Below, piece after piece: positions 1 through 7,711 of a stretch of DNA of 64,000 nucleotides; the first letter of the stretch is position 1, and every line of letters starts with the position of its first letter. The translations under genes were made by a program, and so were the position numbers. The stretch is taken from assembly GCF_003112535.1 (NCBI RefSeq), contig NZ_BEWA01000017.1:248001-312000 (forward strand). The letters run 5' to 3'. A model generated the notes under the pieces. It ran no database searches, was not told the origin of the DNA, and saw only the letters and a program-made list of their open reading frames with translations. This DNA is from Streptomyces rishiriensis. GTDB taxonomy: Bacteria > Actinomycetota > Actinomycetes > Streptomycetales > Streptomycetaceae.

Positions 1-240
1 CCGCACCACGCCTACATGGTCGGCGACCATTTCAGCGTGCTGCGCCTCGGCACGATGGAGCTCACCGCCTCCCGCGACCGCGTCAGCCTGGAAGAACTCA
101 CCAACCACATGGCCGGCGGCGCCGAACTCGCCGCTCTGAAGCACGAGTTGTCCCAGGTCCGCGGGGTGGACGTGGATCTGCTGCCGGAGGAGAAGGACCT
201 CACCGCTCCAGTGGCCGCCCCGGGCGAGGGGAAGTCCTGA
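1..240 (+). CDS. Sugar ABC transporter ATP-binding protein, C-terminal part (partial)
   Basis: The reading frame is open from base 1 to a TGA at 238-240 and the 5' part lies outside the window. The visible 79 or so residues end the ATPase subunit of a sugar importer of the ribose/inositol type. The stretch around VLRLGTME, followed by LEELTNHMAGGAELAAL, is the characteristic end of short, single-NBD sugar ABC ATPases of Streptomyces. The Walker motifs are off-window, so the ATPase activity itself cannot be seen. The next gene starts 1 nt after this stop, so the two are very probably one transport/catabolic operon. The transported substrate is not shown by the sequence; an inositol-like cyclitol is inferred from the neighbours. 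Confidence 0.8.
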   Translation, partial: PHHAYMVGDHFSVLRLGTMELTASRDRVSLEELTNHMAGGAELAALKHELSQVRGVDVDLLPEEKDLTAPVAAPGEGKS

Positions 241-241
241 G

Positions 242-1182
242 ATGGCCGGTGCGCTGGAACGCATCCGGGTGGGATCCGCCCCCGACTCCTGGGGCGTGTG
301 GTTCCCCGACGACCCCCGGCAGGTGCCCTGGGAACGCTTCCTGGACGAGGTCGCCGAAGCCGGCTACTCCTGGATCGAACTCGGCCCCTACGGCTACCTG
401 CCGACCGACCCGGCCCGTCTCGCCGACGAGGTGGACCGGCGGAACCTGAAGGTCTCGGCGGGCACCGTCTTCACCGGGCTGCACCGCGGGCCCTCCGTCT
501 GGGAGGCCACCTGGGCGCATGTGAGTCAAGTGGCCGCGCTCACCCGGGCGATGGGCGCCGGGCACCTCGTCGTCATCCCGTCCTTCTGGCGCGACGACAA
601 GACGGCCGAGATCCTGGAGCCGCCGGAGCTGACCGGCGAGCAGTGGGCGCACCTCACCAAGGGCATGATGGGGGTCCCCCCGGCTCGAGCGAAGCCGAGG
701 GCTGGGGGAGACTCGGACACGAGGTGAAGGAGGCCTACGGACTAAACCTGGTCGTCCACCCGCACGCCGACACCCATCTCGACACCGAGGACCACGTCGA
801 ACGGTTCCTGGACTCCACCGACGGCGAACTGGTCGACCTCTGCCTCGACACCGGTCACTACGCCTACTGCGGCGGCGACAGCGTCGAGTTGATCGAGACC
901 TACGGCGAGCGCATCGGCTATCTGCACCTCAAGCAGGTCGACCCGGAGATCCTCGCCGAGGTGGTGCGCGACCAACTGCCGTTCGGCCCCGCCGTGCGAC
1001 GCGGGGTGATGTGCGAACCGCCCTCCGGGACACCGGAGCTGGAGCCGGTCCTCGTCGCCGCCCAGCGGCTCGGCGTCGAGCTGTTCGCGATCGTCGAGCA
1101 GGACATGTACCCGTGCGAGCCGGACGAGCCGCTGCCCATCGCGGTGCGCACCCGCAAGTTCCTGCGTTCCTGCGGGGCATGA
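242..1182 (+). pseudogene. Sugar phosphate isomerase/epimerase (TIM barrel, IolE/inosose-dehydratase-like), interrupted by a palindromic insertion
   Basis: The 5' half (ATG 242, frame 2) begins with a typical xylose-isomerase-like TIM-barrel start (SAPDSWGVWFPDDP, then SWIELGPYGYLPTD). It runs well to about base 670. The 3' half continues in another frame from about 711, with AYGLNLVVHPHADTH, the metal-binding region DLCLDTGHYAYCG and EQDMYPC, to a TGA at 1180-1182. Between the halves lies a foreign hairpin-forming stretch at about 671-709. It changes the frame and leads to a TGA at 725-727. Removing a segment of length 2 modulo 3 (for example 38 bases, 671-708, or 41 bases, 669-709) restores one frame of about 300 codons, the usual family size. 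The gene is therefore probably a recent null allele. The role (isomerisation or dehydration of a keto-sugar or keto-inositol) is inferred from family and context. Confidence 0.8.
671..709. repeat. Short palindromic (MITE/REP-like) element inside the isomerase gene
   Basis: Nested inverted repeats: TCCCCC (675-680) pairs with GGGGGA (704-709), and CGGCT (681-685) pairs with AGCCG (693-697) around a 7-nt loop. The surrounding reading frames fit each other only if this block is removed. Very similar C-rich/G-rich hairpins with a CTCGAGCGAAGCC-like core are, as I recall, common between Streptomyces genes. Here the element lies inside a gene. Exact borders and any target-site duplication cannot be fixed by eye. 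Confidence 0.65.
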
Positions 1183-1258
1183 GCGGCCGCTGCCCGAAGG
1201 CGCGGCGCGCCGTCGCCGACAGGCGGCGGCGCGTTCCCGCTCGTATGGTGGGGGTGAT

Positions 1259-1274
1259 GGGCCGCATGCGGCCC
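1259..1274. promoter_or_regulatory. Perfect 16-bp palindrome upstream of the secreted serine hydrolase
   Basis: GGGCCGCATGCGGCCC equals its own reverse complement and lies about 60 bp before the start of the serine hydrolase at 1335. It could be an operator or the hairpin end of the preceding transcript. The sequence alone does not decide between them. Confidence 0.35.
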
Positions 1275-1334
1275 GTGCCCCCTGGTGCGGCTGTGGCCTG
1301 CGGCGCGAGAACCTCCTCACGCGGGAGTAAGCCC

Positions 1335-2585
1335 ATGACACACCCGTACACGCGACTGCGCAGCGGCGTCCTCGTCGCCGCCGCGGTGGGCGCACTGGTG
1401 GTGCCGACCGCGGCCGGCGCGACGCCGCTGCCCTCCTCGGTCGCCACCGTCGCGGCCGCCGCCGAGCCCCCCTCGCCCACCCCGTCAGGTGACGGCGTCG
1501 TCGCCCTCACCCCCGCCGTGCGGCAACAGGTCGACGACGCCGTCCAGCGGGTCATGAAGCAGGCGAACGTGCCCGGCGTGAGCGTCGGCATCTGGACGCC
1601 CGGCAACGGCCAGTACGTGAAGTCCTTCGGCGTCCGCGACAAGAGCACCGGTCAGGCCATGGCCCCCGACCTGTTCATGCGGATCGGCAGCGAGACCAAG
1701 ACGTTCACCGTCACCGCGCTCCTGCAACTCGTCGACCAGGGCAAGGTCGGCCTGAACGACACCATCGGCAGATACATCGACGGCGTGCCGAACGGTGACC
1801 GCATCACCCTGCGCCAGCTGGCCGACATGCGCAGCGGACTGTTCAACTACTCCGCCGACGAGGACTTCTTCAAGGCGCTGACCTCCGACCCGAACCGGCC
1901 CTTCACCCCGCAGGAACTGCTCGACTACTCCTTCAAGCACCCGGTGCTCTTCCCGCCGGGCAAGGAGTTCTACTACTGCAACACCAACCTGATCCTGCTC
2001 GGTCTGGTCGTCGAGAAGATGAGCGGTCAGCATCTCAACGAGTACATCCACGACCACATCCTGAACCCCGCCGGACTCGCCGACACCCTGTTCCCGACCG
2101 GCAACGAGTTCCCCACGCCGCACTCCCAGGGCTACACGAACCAGACCGCGACCGGGAAGGTCGAGGACTCGGCCGACTGGGACCCCTCCTGGGGCTGGGC
2201 CGCCGGCGCGATGATCTCCACTCTGGACGACCTGCGGATCTGGGCACGCACCGTGGCCACGGGCGTGCTGCCCGACGGCGACCGGATGATCAGCCCCGCC
2301 ACCCAGAGACAGCGGCTGATCACACCGGCCACGCCCATCCCGGGCGCTGGGTACGGCCTCGGCATCTTCAACGTGCAGGGCTGGATCGGTCACAACGGCT
2401 CGCTGCCCGGTTACGAGTCGCTGACCATCTATCTGCCGTCCGCGCAGGCCACCCTCGTCGTCGTGCTGAACACCGACATCAACTACAAGAACCAGGAGCC
2501 CAGCACCCTGTTCGGCGACGCGATCACGTCGATCATCTCCCCGGACCACATCTTCAACCTGCCGGCGGAACCCGCGGCGCGGTGA
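1335..2585 (+). CDS. Secreted serine hydrolase (beta-lactamase / D-Ala-D-Ala carboxypeptidase family)
   Basis: A 416-residue protein that starts with ATG after a GGGAG ribosome-binding site. The N-terminus is a signal peptide: basic residues, a hydrophobic stretch LVAAAVGALVVPTAAG and an Ala-rich cleavage region ending about residue 38, followed by a Pro/Ser/Thr linker. The penicillin-binding-protein fold motifs are intact: SxxK in IGSETKTFT, YxN in YYCNTN and HxG in GHNGSLPGY. It should act outside the membrane as a DD-carboxypeptidase, esterase or related hydrolase. The family is too broad to name a substrate. It is a useful in-window comparison for the paralogue at 28149, which has lost all three motifs. 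Confidence 0.9.
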   Translation: MTHPYTRLRSGVLVAAAVGALVVPTAAGATPLPSSVATVAAAAEPPSPTPSGDGVVALTPAVRQQVDDAVQRVMKQANVPGVSVGIWTPGNGQYVKSFGVRDKSTGQAMAPDLFMRIGSETKTFTVTALLQLVDQGKVGLNDTIGRYIDGVPNGDRITLRQLADMRSGLFNYSADEDFFKALTSDPNRPFTPQELLDYSFKHPVLFPPGKEFYYCNTNLILLGLVVEKMSGQHLNEYIHDHILNPAGLADTLFPTGNEFPTPHSQGYTNQTATGKVEDSADWDPSWGWAAGAMISTLDDLRIWARTVATGVLPDGDRMISPATQRQRLITPATPIPGAGYGLGIFNVQGWIGHNGSLPGYESLTIYLPSAQATLVVVLNTDINYKNQEPSTLFGDAITSIISPDHIFNLPAEPAAR

Positions 2586-2636
2586 GGACGTTCGACAAGA
2601 CACAGGGCGAGTGAAGTCATGCACGGGGAGGGTGAG

Positions 2637-2810
2637 ATGCAGGAGACGGAGCAGGCCGGCGTCGCGCAGGAGCGGCGCCGGGCCCGGTTCGGCGCGTTGC
2701 CCGAGCGGGTGCGCCCGCAGGACATGGTGGAGGAGCGGCCGGCCACGCCGAGAGACCCGGCGCGGGACGCCTACGACCCGGACGAGTTCGCGGTGCGCTA
2801 CGGCCTCTGA
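2637..2810 (+). CDS. Small conserved-looking hypothetical protein
   Basis: A charged 57-residue protein containing RRRARFGALPERV, a DMVEE element and the C-terminal DPDEFAVRYGL. The ATG at 2637 is preferred because a strong GGGGAGGG lies 5 nt upstream. An in-frame ATG at 2619 would add six residues. Similar small proteins with a DPxxxxYxPDEFxVR-like tail are, from memory, common in Streptomyces, but no function is known to me. It has no signal peptide or membrane segment. It sits between the serine hydrolase and a terminator hairpin, so it may be the last gene of that transcript. Confidence 0.6.
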   Translation: MQETEQAGVAQERRRARFGALPERVRPQDMVEERPATPRDPARDAYDPDEFAVRYGL

Positions 2811-2820
2811 GCCGATGAGC

Positions 2821-2848
2821 GCGGCCGGGGAGCACGTTCCCCGGCCGC
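2821..2848. terminator. Bidirectional terminator hairpin
   Basis: GCGGCCGGGGA (2821-2831) is the exact reverse complement of TCCCCGGCCGC (2838-2848), with a 6-nt loop. It lies between the convergent small protein gene and the inositol-dehydrogenase-like gene. It has no T-tract, as is usual for Streptomyces hairpin terminators. Confidence 0.7.
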
Positions 2849-2869
2849 GGTCGTGGCGGGTCCGCCGGC

Positions 2870-3874
2870 TCAGGCGCCCCGCACCTCGGCGATCGTCACC
2901 GGCCGGTGCTCGTGCAGGGACAGCGTGCACGCCTCCGCGATCCAGCCCGCCTCCAGAGCGTCCTCGATCGTGCAGGGCGAGGGGCGGGAGCCCGCCACGA
3001 CCTCGGTGAACGCGGTGAGTTCGGCGCGGTAGGCGGCGGTGAAGCGGTCCATGAAGAAGTCGTGCGGGACGCCGGCCGGGAAGGTGACGCCGGGCTCCAC
3101 CGAGCGCAGCGGCAGCTTGTCCTCCAGGCCCACGGCGATCGAGTCCGTGAAGCCGTGCAGCTCCATGCGGACGTCGTAACCCCGGGCGTTGTGACGGGAG
3201 TTGGAGACCACCGCGATCGTGCCGTCGTCGAGGGTGAGCACCGCCCCCGTGGTGTCGGCGTCGCCCGCCTCCCTGATGTAGTCGGCGCCCCGGTTGCCGC
3301 CGACCGCGTACACCTCGGTCACCTCGCGGCCCGTCACCCAGCGGATGATGTCGAAGTCGTGCACCGAACAGTCCCGGAAGATGCCGCCGGACGCGGCGAC
3401 GTACGCCGCCGGCGGCGGGGCCGGGTCCAGCGTGGTGGAGCGGACGGTGTGCAGCTTGCCCAGCTCGCCCGCCCGCACGGCCGCCCGCGCGGCGACGAAA
3501 CCCGCGTCGAAGCGGCGGTTGTAGCCGATCTGGATGGGCACGCTGCTGCCCTGGACGGCCTTCAGCACCGCGACGCCCTCGGTCATCGTCCTGGCGACGG
3601 GCTTCTCGCAGAACACGGGGACGCCCGCCTCGACGGCGGCGAGGATCAGACCCGGGTGGGCATCGGTGGCCGCCGCGATCACGACACCGTCCACCCCGGC
3701 GGCCAGCACGGCCTCGGGGGAGTCCGCGACGTCCGCGCCGAACCGCTCGGCGGCGGTCTTGGCGGCCTCCGCGAACGGGTCGGCCACGACGAGCGACTCG
3801 ACGGCGTCGAGTCCGAAGAGGGTCTCGGCGTGGAAAGCGCCGATGCGGCCGAGGCCGAGGATTCCGATGCGCAT
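2870..3874 (-). CDS. iolG: Gfo/Idh/MocA oxidoreductase, probable inositol 2-dehydrogenase
   Basis: 334 residues, the usual length of inositol 2-dehydrogenases. The N-terminal Rossmann motif is GLGRIGAFHAETL, and the family signature is FCEKPVARTM at about residue 95. The C-terminal beta-sheet half contains the DCSVHDFDIIRWVTG region with the conserved Asp-His pair of the active site. The expected reaction is NAD-dependent oxidation of myo-inositol or a related cyclitol to its ketone. The assignment to inositol rests on the close match in layout and on the upstream sugar transporter and isomerase. Other cyclitols remain possible. It is preceded by a C-rich leader without a gene. Confidence 0.8.
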   Translation of the reverse strand: MRIGILGLGRIGAFHAETLFGLDAVESLVVADPFAEAAKTAAERFGADVADSPEAVLAAGVDGVVIAAATDAHPGLILAAVEAGVPVFCEKPVARTMTEGVAVLKAVQGSSVPIQIGYNRRFDAGFVAARAAVRAGELGKLHTVRSTTLDPAPPPAAYVAASGGIFRDCSVHDFDIIRWVTGREVTEVYAVGGNRGADYIREAGDADTTGAVLTLDDGTIAVVSNSRHNARGYDVRMELHGFTDSIAVGLEDKLPLRSVEPGVTFPAGVPHDFFMDRFTAAYRAELTAFTEVVAGSRPSPCTIEDALEAGWIAEACTLSLHEHRPVTIAEVRGA

Positions 3875-4324
3875 GGGACGTGCAGCTCCTTGAGGGTTTT
3901 ACGGGACGGGGACGGGGGGGACGGGAACACGGACGGGCGGGGGAAGAGGACGAGGGGAAGGGGAAGGGTGACGGTGGGGCCGGTGGGCTCGGCGGGCGCG
4001 GGGAGTGCGACGGCATCGACGATCCTGCCGGGCTCCTCGCCTCCCGGCATGTCGGCGACCGCCGCCCGCGGCACGCACAACGGCGTCCGCAGGCGGGAGA
4101 GCCGCGCCCCCAGGACCCAGGACGCCTTTCTGCGGGACCTGCCCGGGTTCCCCCGGGCCGGGCCGCACGTCCGTCGCCTCGCCGCCCGTGACGGCCCGCC
4201 CGGTCACCGGGGCCTCGTCCGGCTCCGGCCGCCGTCCGGCGGCGACGGCCGCGCCGACGCCCTGGCTGCCGCGGCCGGCACGGACGGCCTCGCCGTCGTG
4301 AAGTCGCATGTGCGCGCGGCCCCG
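3875..4324. other. 450-bp region without a supportable gene
   Basis: This lies between the 5' end of the iolG-like gene and the 3' end of the PhyH gene. It begins with a nearly pure purine tract on the plus strand (about 3901-3970, G/A-rich). The rest contains open frames on both strands, but none has a ribosome-binding site or recognisable protein. It probably carries the promoter of the iolG-like gene. Decayed coding sequence cannot be excluded. Confidence 0.5.
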
Positions 4325-5497
4325 TCAGCTGGTGCGGCGCTGGGCGGCCGCCCGCAGCGCGTCCCGCAGCGTCCGTGGGGTCCACTCCTCGTGCAGCGCC
4401 CGGCGTACGAGGTCGGCCTGCGAGGGCGGTGCGAGACCGTCGACCGGCGGGTCGGCGTCGAGGTTGGTGGGAAAGGGGTAGCCCTCGGCGCTCGCGGCGA
4501 TCACCCGCTCCAGCCAGTCCTCGTCCGCACCCTGCGCCCGGCGTCGCCGCAGGACGGGGAAGACCGCGCCCGCCACCGCCTCCCGGTCCACCGTCTCCAT
4601 CGCCCGTCCGAAGGCCGAGGACACCTGGAGCAGGTTGGCCGTGCGGCGCACGTCGGCGGTGCGGTTGTGGCCCGCCGCGTGCAGCACGGCCGGATTGAAG
4701 AAGACCGCGTCGCCCTTGGCCAGCGGGAGCTGCACGTGGTGCGCGCCGAAGTACGCCTGGAACTCCGGCAGCCGCCAGGCCAGATAGCCGGGCTCGTACG
4801 TCTGCGAGTACGGCAGGTACAGCGTGGGGCCGGTCTCCACCGGCATGTCGCAGTGCGCGACCGCGCCCTGCAAGGTGAGCACGGGGGAGAGCCGGTGGAC
4901 GTGCGCCGGGTACCCGGCGGCGGTCTGCGCGGAGAGGAACCCGAGGTGGTAGTCGCGGTGCGGGCGTTGGGCGGCTCCGCCCGGGTTGACCACGTTGACC
5001 TGGGCGGTCACCTGGTAGCCGGGGCCCAGCCAGGCCCGCGAGGCGAGGGCGAGGACGTCGTTGGCGTAGTAGTCCGCGAACGTCTCCGGGTCGTACAGGG
5101 CGGTCTTCTCCAGGGCGTTCCAGACGCGGTCGTTGGCGCCGGGGGCGGCGAAGTGGTCGCCGGCGGCGGCGCCCGAGGCGCGCTGCTCGGCGATCAGCGA
5201 CTCGAAGACGGCGGTGGCGCGGTCGACGACCGCCGGGTCGGGGAAGGCGCCCCGGAAGACCACGACGCCGGGGCCGTCGGCGAAGGCCCGCACCAGCTCG
5301 GTCCGCAGCGCCCGGTCCGCCAGCGCGCCCGTCGCCCGCAGCCGCTCGCTGTCGTAGACGAGGACGGCGCCCTCGACGGCCGCGGCGTGCGGATAGCCGG
5401 CGAGGTCGGTGCCGCGCTCGACGAGGGCGCGCAGCTCGTCGATGTCGCAGAGCTGCTCGGTCGGCCAGGCACGGTCTCGGGTGGAGGTGAAGGACAT
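4325..5497 (-). CDS. Phytanoyl-CoA dioxygenase (PhyH) family protein
   Basis: A 390-residue Fe(II)/2-oxoglutarate oxygenase. The iron-binding facial triad is visible as HRDYH (the HxD pair, near residue 180) with a distal His in the region VFFNPAVLHAAGHN. A following Arg-rich segment (DVRRTANLLQVS) would bind 2-oxoglutarate. Enzymes of this family hydroxylate small substrates; the natural substrate here is unknown. The gene is divergent from a LacI regulator starting 117 bp away, and the shared intergenic region carries two inverted repeats, so it is probably that regulator's target. Context suggests sugar or cyclitol oxidation. Confidence 0.82.
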   Translation of the reverse strand: MSFTSTRDRAWPTEQLCDIDELRALVERGTDLAGYPHAAAVEGAVLVYDSERLRATGALADRALRTELVRAFADGPGVVVFRGAFPDPAVVDRATAVFESLIAEQRASGAAAGDHFAAPGANDRVWNALEKTALYDPETFADYYANDVLALASRAWLGPGYQVTAQVNVVNPGGAAQRPHRDYHLGFLSAQTAAGYPAHVHRLSPVLTLQGAVAHCDMPVETGPTLYLPYSQTYEPGYLAWRLPEFQAYFGAHHVQLPLAKGDAVFFNPAVLHAAGHNRTADVRRTANLLQVSSAFGRAMETVDREAVAGAVFPVLRRRRAQGADEDWLERVIAASAEGYPFPTNLDADPPVDGLAPPSQADLVRRALHEEWTPRTLRDALRAAAQRRTS

Positions 5498-5511
5498 CGT
5501 CGTCCCTTCGG

Positions 5512-5551
5512 TGACAGCAGCGGCTCGGTGCTGTCATTCTTGTCAGTACAA
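5512..5551. promoter_or_regulatory. Candidate LacI-type operators between phyH and lacI
   Basis: TGACAGCA (5512-5519) and TGCTGTCA (5529-5536) form a perfect 8+8 inverted repeat with a 9-nt spacer. A second palindrome, TTGT-CAGT-ACAA, lies at 5540-5551. Both lie in the 117-bp divergent promoter region, as expected for a repressor controlling itself and the dioxygenase gene. Confidence 0.55.
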
Positions 5552-5614
5552 ACCCGTCGAACAACCAGCAGGCGGCCGTCAAAAACCCCTCAAGCCGACC
5601 TCTCAGGAGCCTCC

Positions 5615-6649
5615 GTGGGCCACCCCTTCCCGCTGCGTGAGATCGCACGTCAGGCCGGTCTGAGCGAGGCCACCGTGGACCGGGTGCTCAATGGCAGGGG
5701 CGGGGTCCGGGACTCCACCGCGCAGGAGGTGCGGCGGGCCATCGCCGATCTGGACCGGCAGCGCACCCAGGTCAGGCTGGTCGGCCGTACCTTCATGATC
5801 GACATCGTGATGCAGGCGCCGGAACGGTTCACCACGGCCGTCCGGTCCGCCCTGGAGGCGGAACTGCCGTCCCTGCACCCGGCGGTGCTGCGCTCCCGCT
5901 TCCACTTCCGCGAGACCGGTCCGGTGCGGGAACTGGTCGCGACCCTGGACCGGACCGTCCGGCGCGGCTCGCAGGGCGTGATCCTCAAGGCGCCGGACGT
6001 CCCCGAGGTCACCGCGGCCGTGGGCCGCCTGGTGGCCGCCGGCATCCCGGTCGTCACCCTGGTCACGGACCTGCCCGCGAGCGCCCGCCTCGCCTACGTC
6101 GGCATCGACGACCGGGCCGCCGGGGCCACCGCCGCCTATCTGATGGGCCAGTGGCTCGGCGATCGCCCCGGGAACGTGCTCACCAGCCTGAGCAGCGGCT
6201 TCTTCCGCAACGAGGAGGAGCGCGAGATGGGCTTCCGCAGCCTGATGCGCGCCCGCCATCCGGAGCGCGCGCTCGTCGAGATCGCCGAGGGGCAGGGGCT
6301 GGACGCCACGCAGTACGACCTCGTCCGGGCCGCGCTGGAACGCGACCCGGCGATCCGCGCCGTGTACTCCATCGGCGGCGGCAACATCGCCACCCTGCGC
6401 GCCTTCGCCGACCTCGGCCGCGACTGCGACGTGTTCGTGGCGCACGACCTCGACCACGACAACACCGGGCTGCTGCGCGAGCACCGACTGTCCGCCGTCC
6501 TGCATCACGACCTGCGGCACGACGTGCGCGAGGCCTGCCACACGGTGATGCGGGCGCACGGCGCGCTGCCCCCGGCCGGGCCCCGGCCGCCGTCGGCGAT
6601 CCAGGTGGTCACCCCGTACAACATGCCGCCCCAGGGGGCGGCCGGCTGA
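5615..6649 (+). CDS. LacI-family transcriptional regulator
   Basis: A 344-residue protein with GTG start 6 nt after a CAGGAG ribosome-binding site. The N-terminal helix-turn-helix is REIARQAGLSEATVDRVLNG, the classical LacI arrangement. The C-terminal periplasmic-binding-protein-like domain contains GVILKAPDVPEV, VTLVTDLP and YSIGGGNIATL. The GRGGVRDSTAQEV hinge and effector domain resemble regulators of sugar and inositol uptake. It reads away from the PhyH gene and probably represses it from the inverted repeats at 5512-5551. The stop codon lies within the loop of a terminator hairpin. Confidence 0.88.
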   Translation: MGHPFPLREIARQAGLSEATVDRVLNGRGGVRDSTAQEVRRAIADLDRQRTQVRLVGRTFMIDIVMQAPERFTTAVRSALEAELPSLHPAVLRSRFHFRETGPVRELVATLDRTVRRGSQGVILKAPDVPEVTAAVGRLVAAGIPVVTLVTDLPASARLAYVGIDDRAAGATAAYLMGQWLGDRPGNVLTSLSSGFFRNEEEREMGFRSLMRARHPERALVEIAEGQGLDATQYDLVRAALERDPAIRAVYSIGGGNIATLRAFADLGRDCDVFVAHDLDHDNTGLLREHRLSAVLHHDLRHDVREACHTVMRAHGALPPAGPRPPSAIQVVTPYNMPPQGAAG

Positions 6650-6666
6650 CGCGGCCGCCCCTGGGG
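6629..6666. terminator. Terminator hairpin spanning the lacI stop codon
   Basis: CCCCAGGGGGCGGCCG (from 6629) pairs with CGGCCGCCCCTGGGG (6652-6666) with a single bulged G. The TGA stop codon of the regulator (6647-6649) lies in the loop. A long, very stable stem of this kind is a good Streptomyces terminator. Confidence 0.65.
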
Positions 6667-6718
6667 CATGTGCTCTCGGTGCGGCGTCCCGTCCCGTTGC
6701 CGCGTGCCCGCCCGACCG

Positions 6719-6926
6719 CCTCAGCGGTGCAGCGCCGGCCGCCTCAGCGGTGCAGCGCTGGCCGCCTCAGCGGTGCAGCGCCGGCCGCCTCAGCGGTGCA
6801 GCGCCGGCCGCCTCAGCGGTGCAGCGCCGGCCGCCTCAGCGGTGCAGCGCCGGCCGCCTCAGCGGTGCAGCGCCGGCCCGCCTCAGCGGCGCCGCGCCGG
6901 CCGCCTCAGCGGTGCAGCGCGGGTGA
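6719..6926. repeat. Nine tandem copies of a 23-bp unit at the 3' end of the DUF4386 gene
   Basis: Copies begin at 6719, 6742, 6765, 6788, 6811, 6834, 6857, 6881 and 6904. All steps are 23 bp except one 24-bp step. The core CCTCAGCGGTGCAGCGC is almost invariant. On the minus strand the last copy carries the final codons and TGA of the membrane-protein gene. The other eight lie just past that stop, as if the gene's 3' end had been copied outward repeatedly. Confidence 0.9.
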
Positions 6927-7574
6927 CGCGTCCGCCGGGGCGACCCGGGCCGCGCTGCGGTACAGGGTGATGCCCAGGGCCAGCAGCCAGTAGCTGAGGA
7001 CGGCCCCCATCAACGCCGTCGTGCCCCAGCCGTTCGCCGCGTAGAAGAACGCGGGGTCGTTGCCGAAGAAGAGCGACGGCACGAACAGGAGGCCGACGCC
7101 GGCCAGGACGTACGCGGAACGGCCGGTCCAGCGGGGCAGCACGCCGCTGCGCGTGACCGCGTGGCCGAACGCCGCCAGGGACAGCCCCAGCATGAGCCGC
7201 GAGATCGACCCGTACAGGATGTAGGTGCCGCTGACGTCGATCGTCGGGTCGATCGGGTGGTCCACGGCGATGACCGCGCCGGCCTCCAGGCCCATCGAGA
7301 CCAGGGTGACGGTGGCGTAGACGAGCCCGGTGGAGAAGGCGATCGAGCCGAGCCACCCGTGTTCGGGGGCGACCCGGGCGACGAGTTCGCGGAAGGCCGT
7401 GAAGAACACGACCAGACAGGCCAGGGCGACGATCCCGAGCAGCAGCCGGGACAGGACGTTCGCGTCCGGCGGCGGGCCTGAGTAGACGAAGTACAGCGGC
7501 ACCTCGACGATGAGGGCGATCGCGGCGACGAGGGCCGCGAGGCCGGTCGTGCGGCGGGCGACGGCTTCGGACAT
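6906..7574 (-). CDS. DUF4386-type membrane protein
   Basis: A 222-residue integral membrane protein with about six hydrophobic segments: LAALVAAIALIVEVPLYFVY near the N-terminus, LLGIVALACLVVFFTAF, a third around FSTGLVYATVTLVSMG, and later ones ending with ALMGAVLSYWLLALGITLY. Layout and length match DUF4386 proteins, whose function is not known to me. The ATG at 7574 follows a GGGGGAAC-type leader. The last codons and the stop codon are part of a 23-bp tandem repeat that continues downstream, so recombination in the array could change the C-terminus. Confidence 0.75.
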   Translation of the reverse strand: MSEAVARRTTGLAALVAAIALIVEVPLYFVYSGPPPDANVLSRLLLGIVALACLVVFFTAFRELVARVAPEHGWLGSIAFSTGLVYATVTLVSMGLEAGAVIAVDHPIDPTIDVSGTYILYGSISRLMLGLSLAAFGHAVTRSGVLPRWTGRSAYVLAGVGLLFVPSLFFGNDPAFFYAANGWGTTALMGAVLSYWLLALGITLYRSAARVAPADASPALHR

Positions 7575-7711
7575 GGGGTTCCCCCGAGTTCTCGGTGTGG
7601 TGGTCCGGGCGCCGGCGTCCTTGCGTTCGCCGACCCCTGAAGCGTGCCGCCCCACAGGGCCCGCCGTCGCTGGGCCTGGGTACCGGACCCGCGGTGTTGC
7701 CACCGCCACCC

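Noticed and set aside
3899..4309. Possible small protein in the iolG/phyH gap
   Set aside because: There is no ribosome-binding site, the composition is extreme (Pro/Arg/Gly), and no family resemblance is visible on either strand.
1485..5648. A 1387-codon open frame on the minus strand
   Set aside because: It overlaps four better-supported genes. The translation is Arg/Pro/Gly-rich without motifs and is the GC-rich antisense or frame shadow of those genes.
6668..6993. Repeat proteins encoded across the 23-bp array on the plus strand
   Set aside because: The frames stay open only because of the repeat itself and cycle through three frames; there is no start signal or conserved context.
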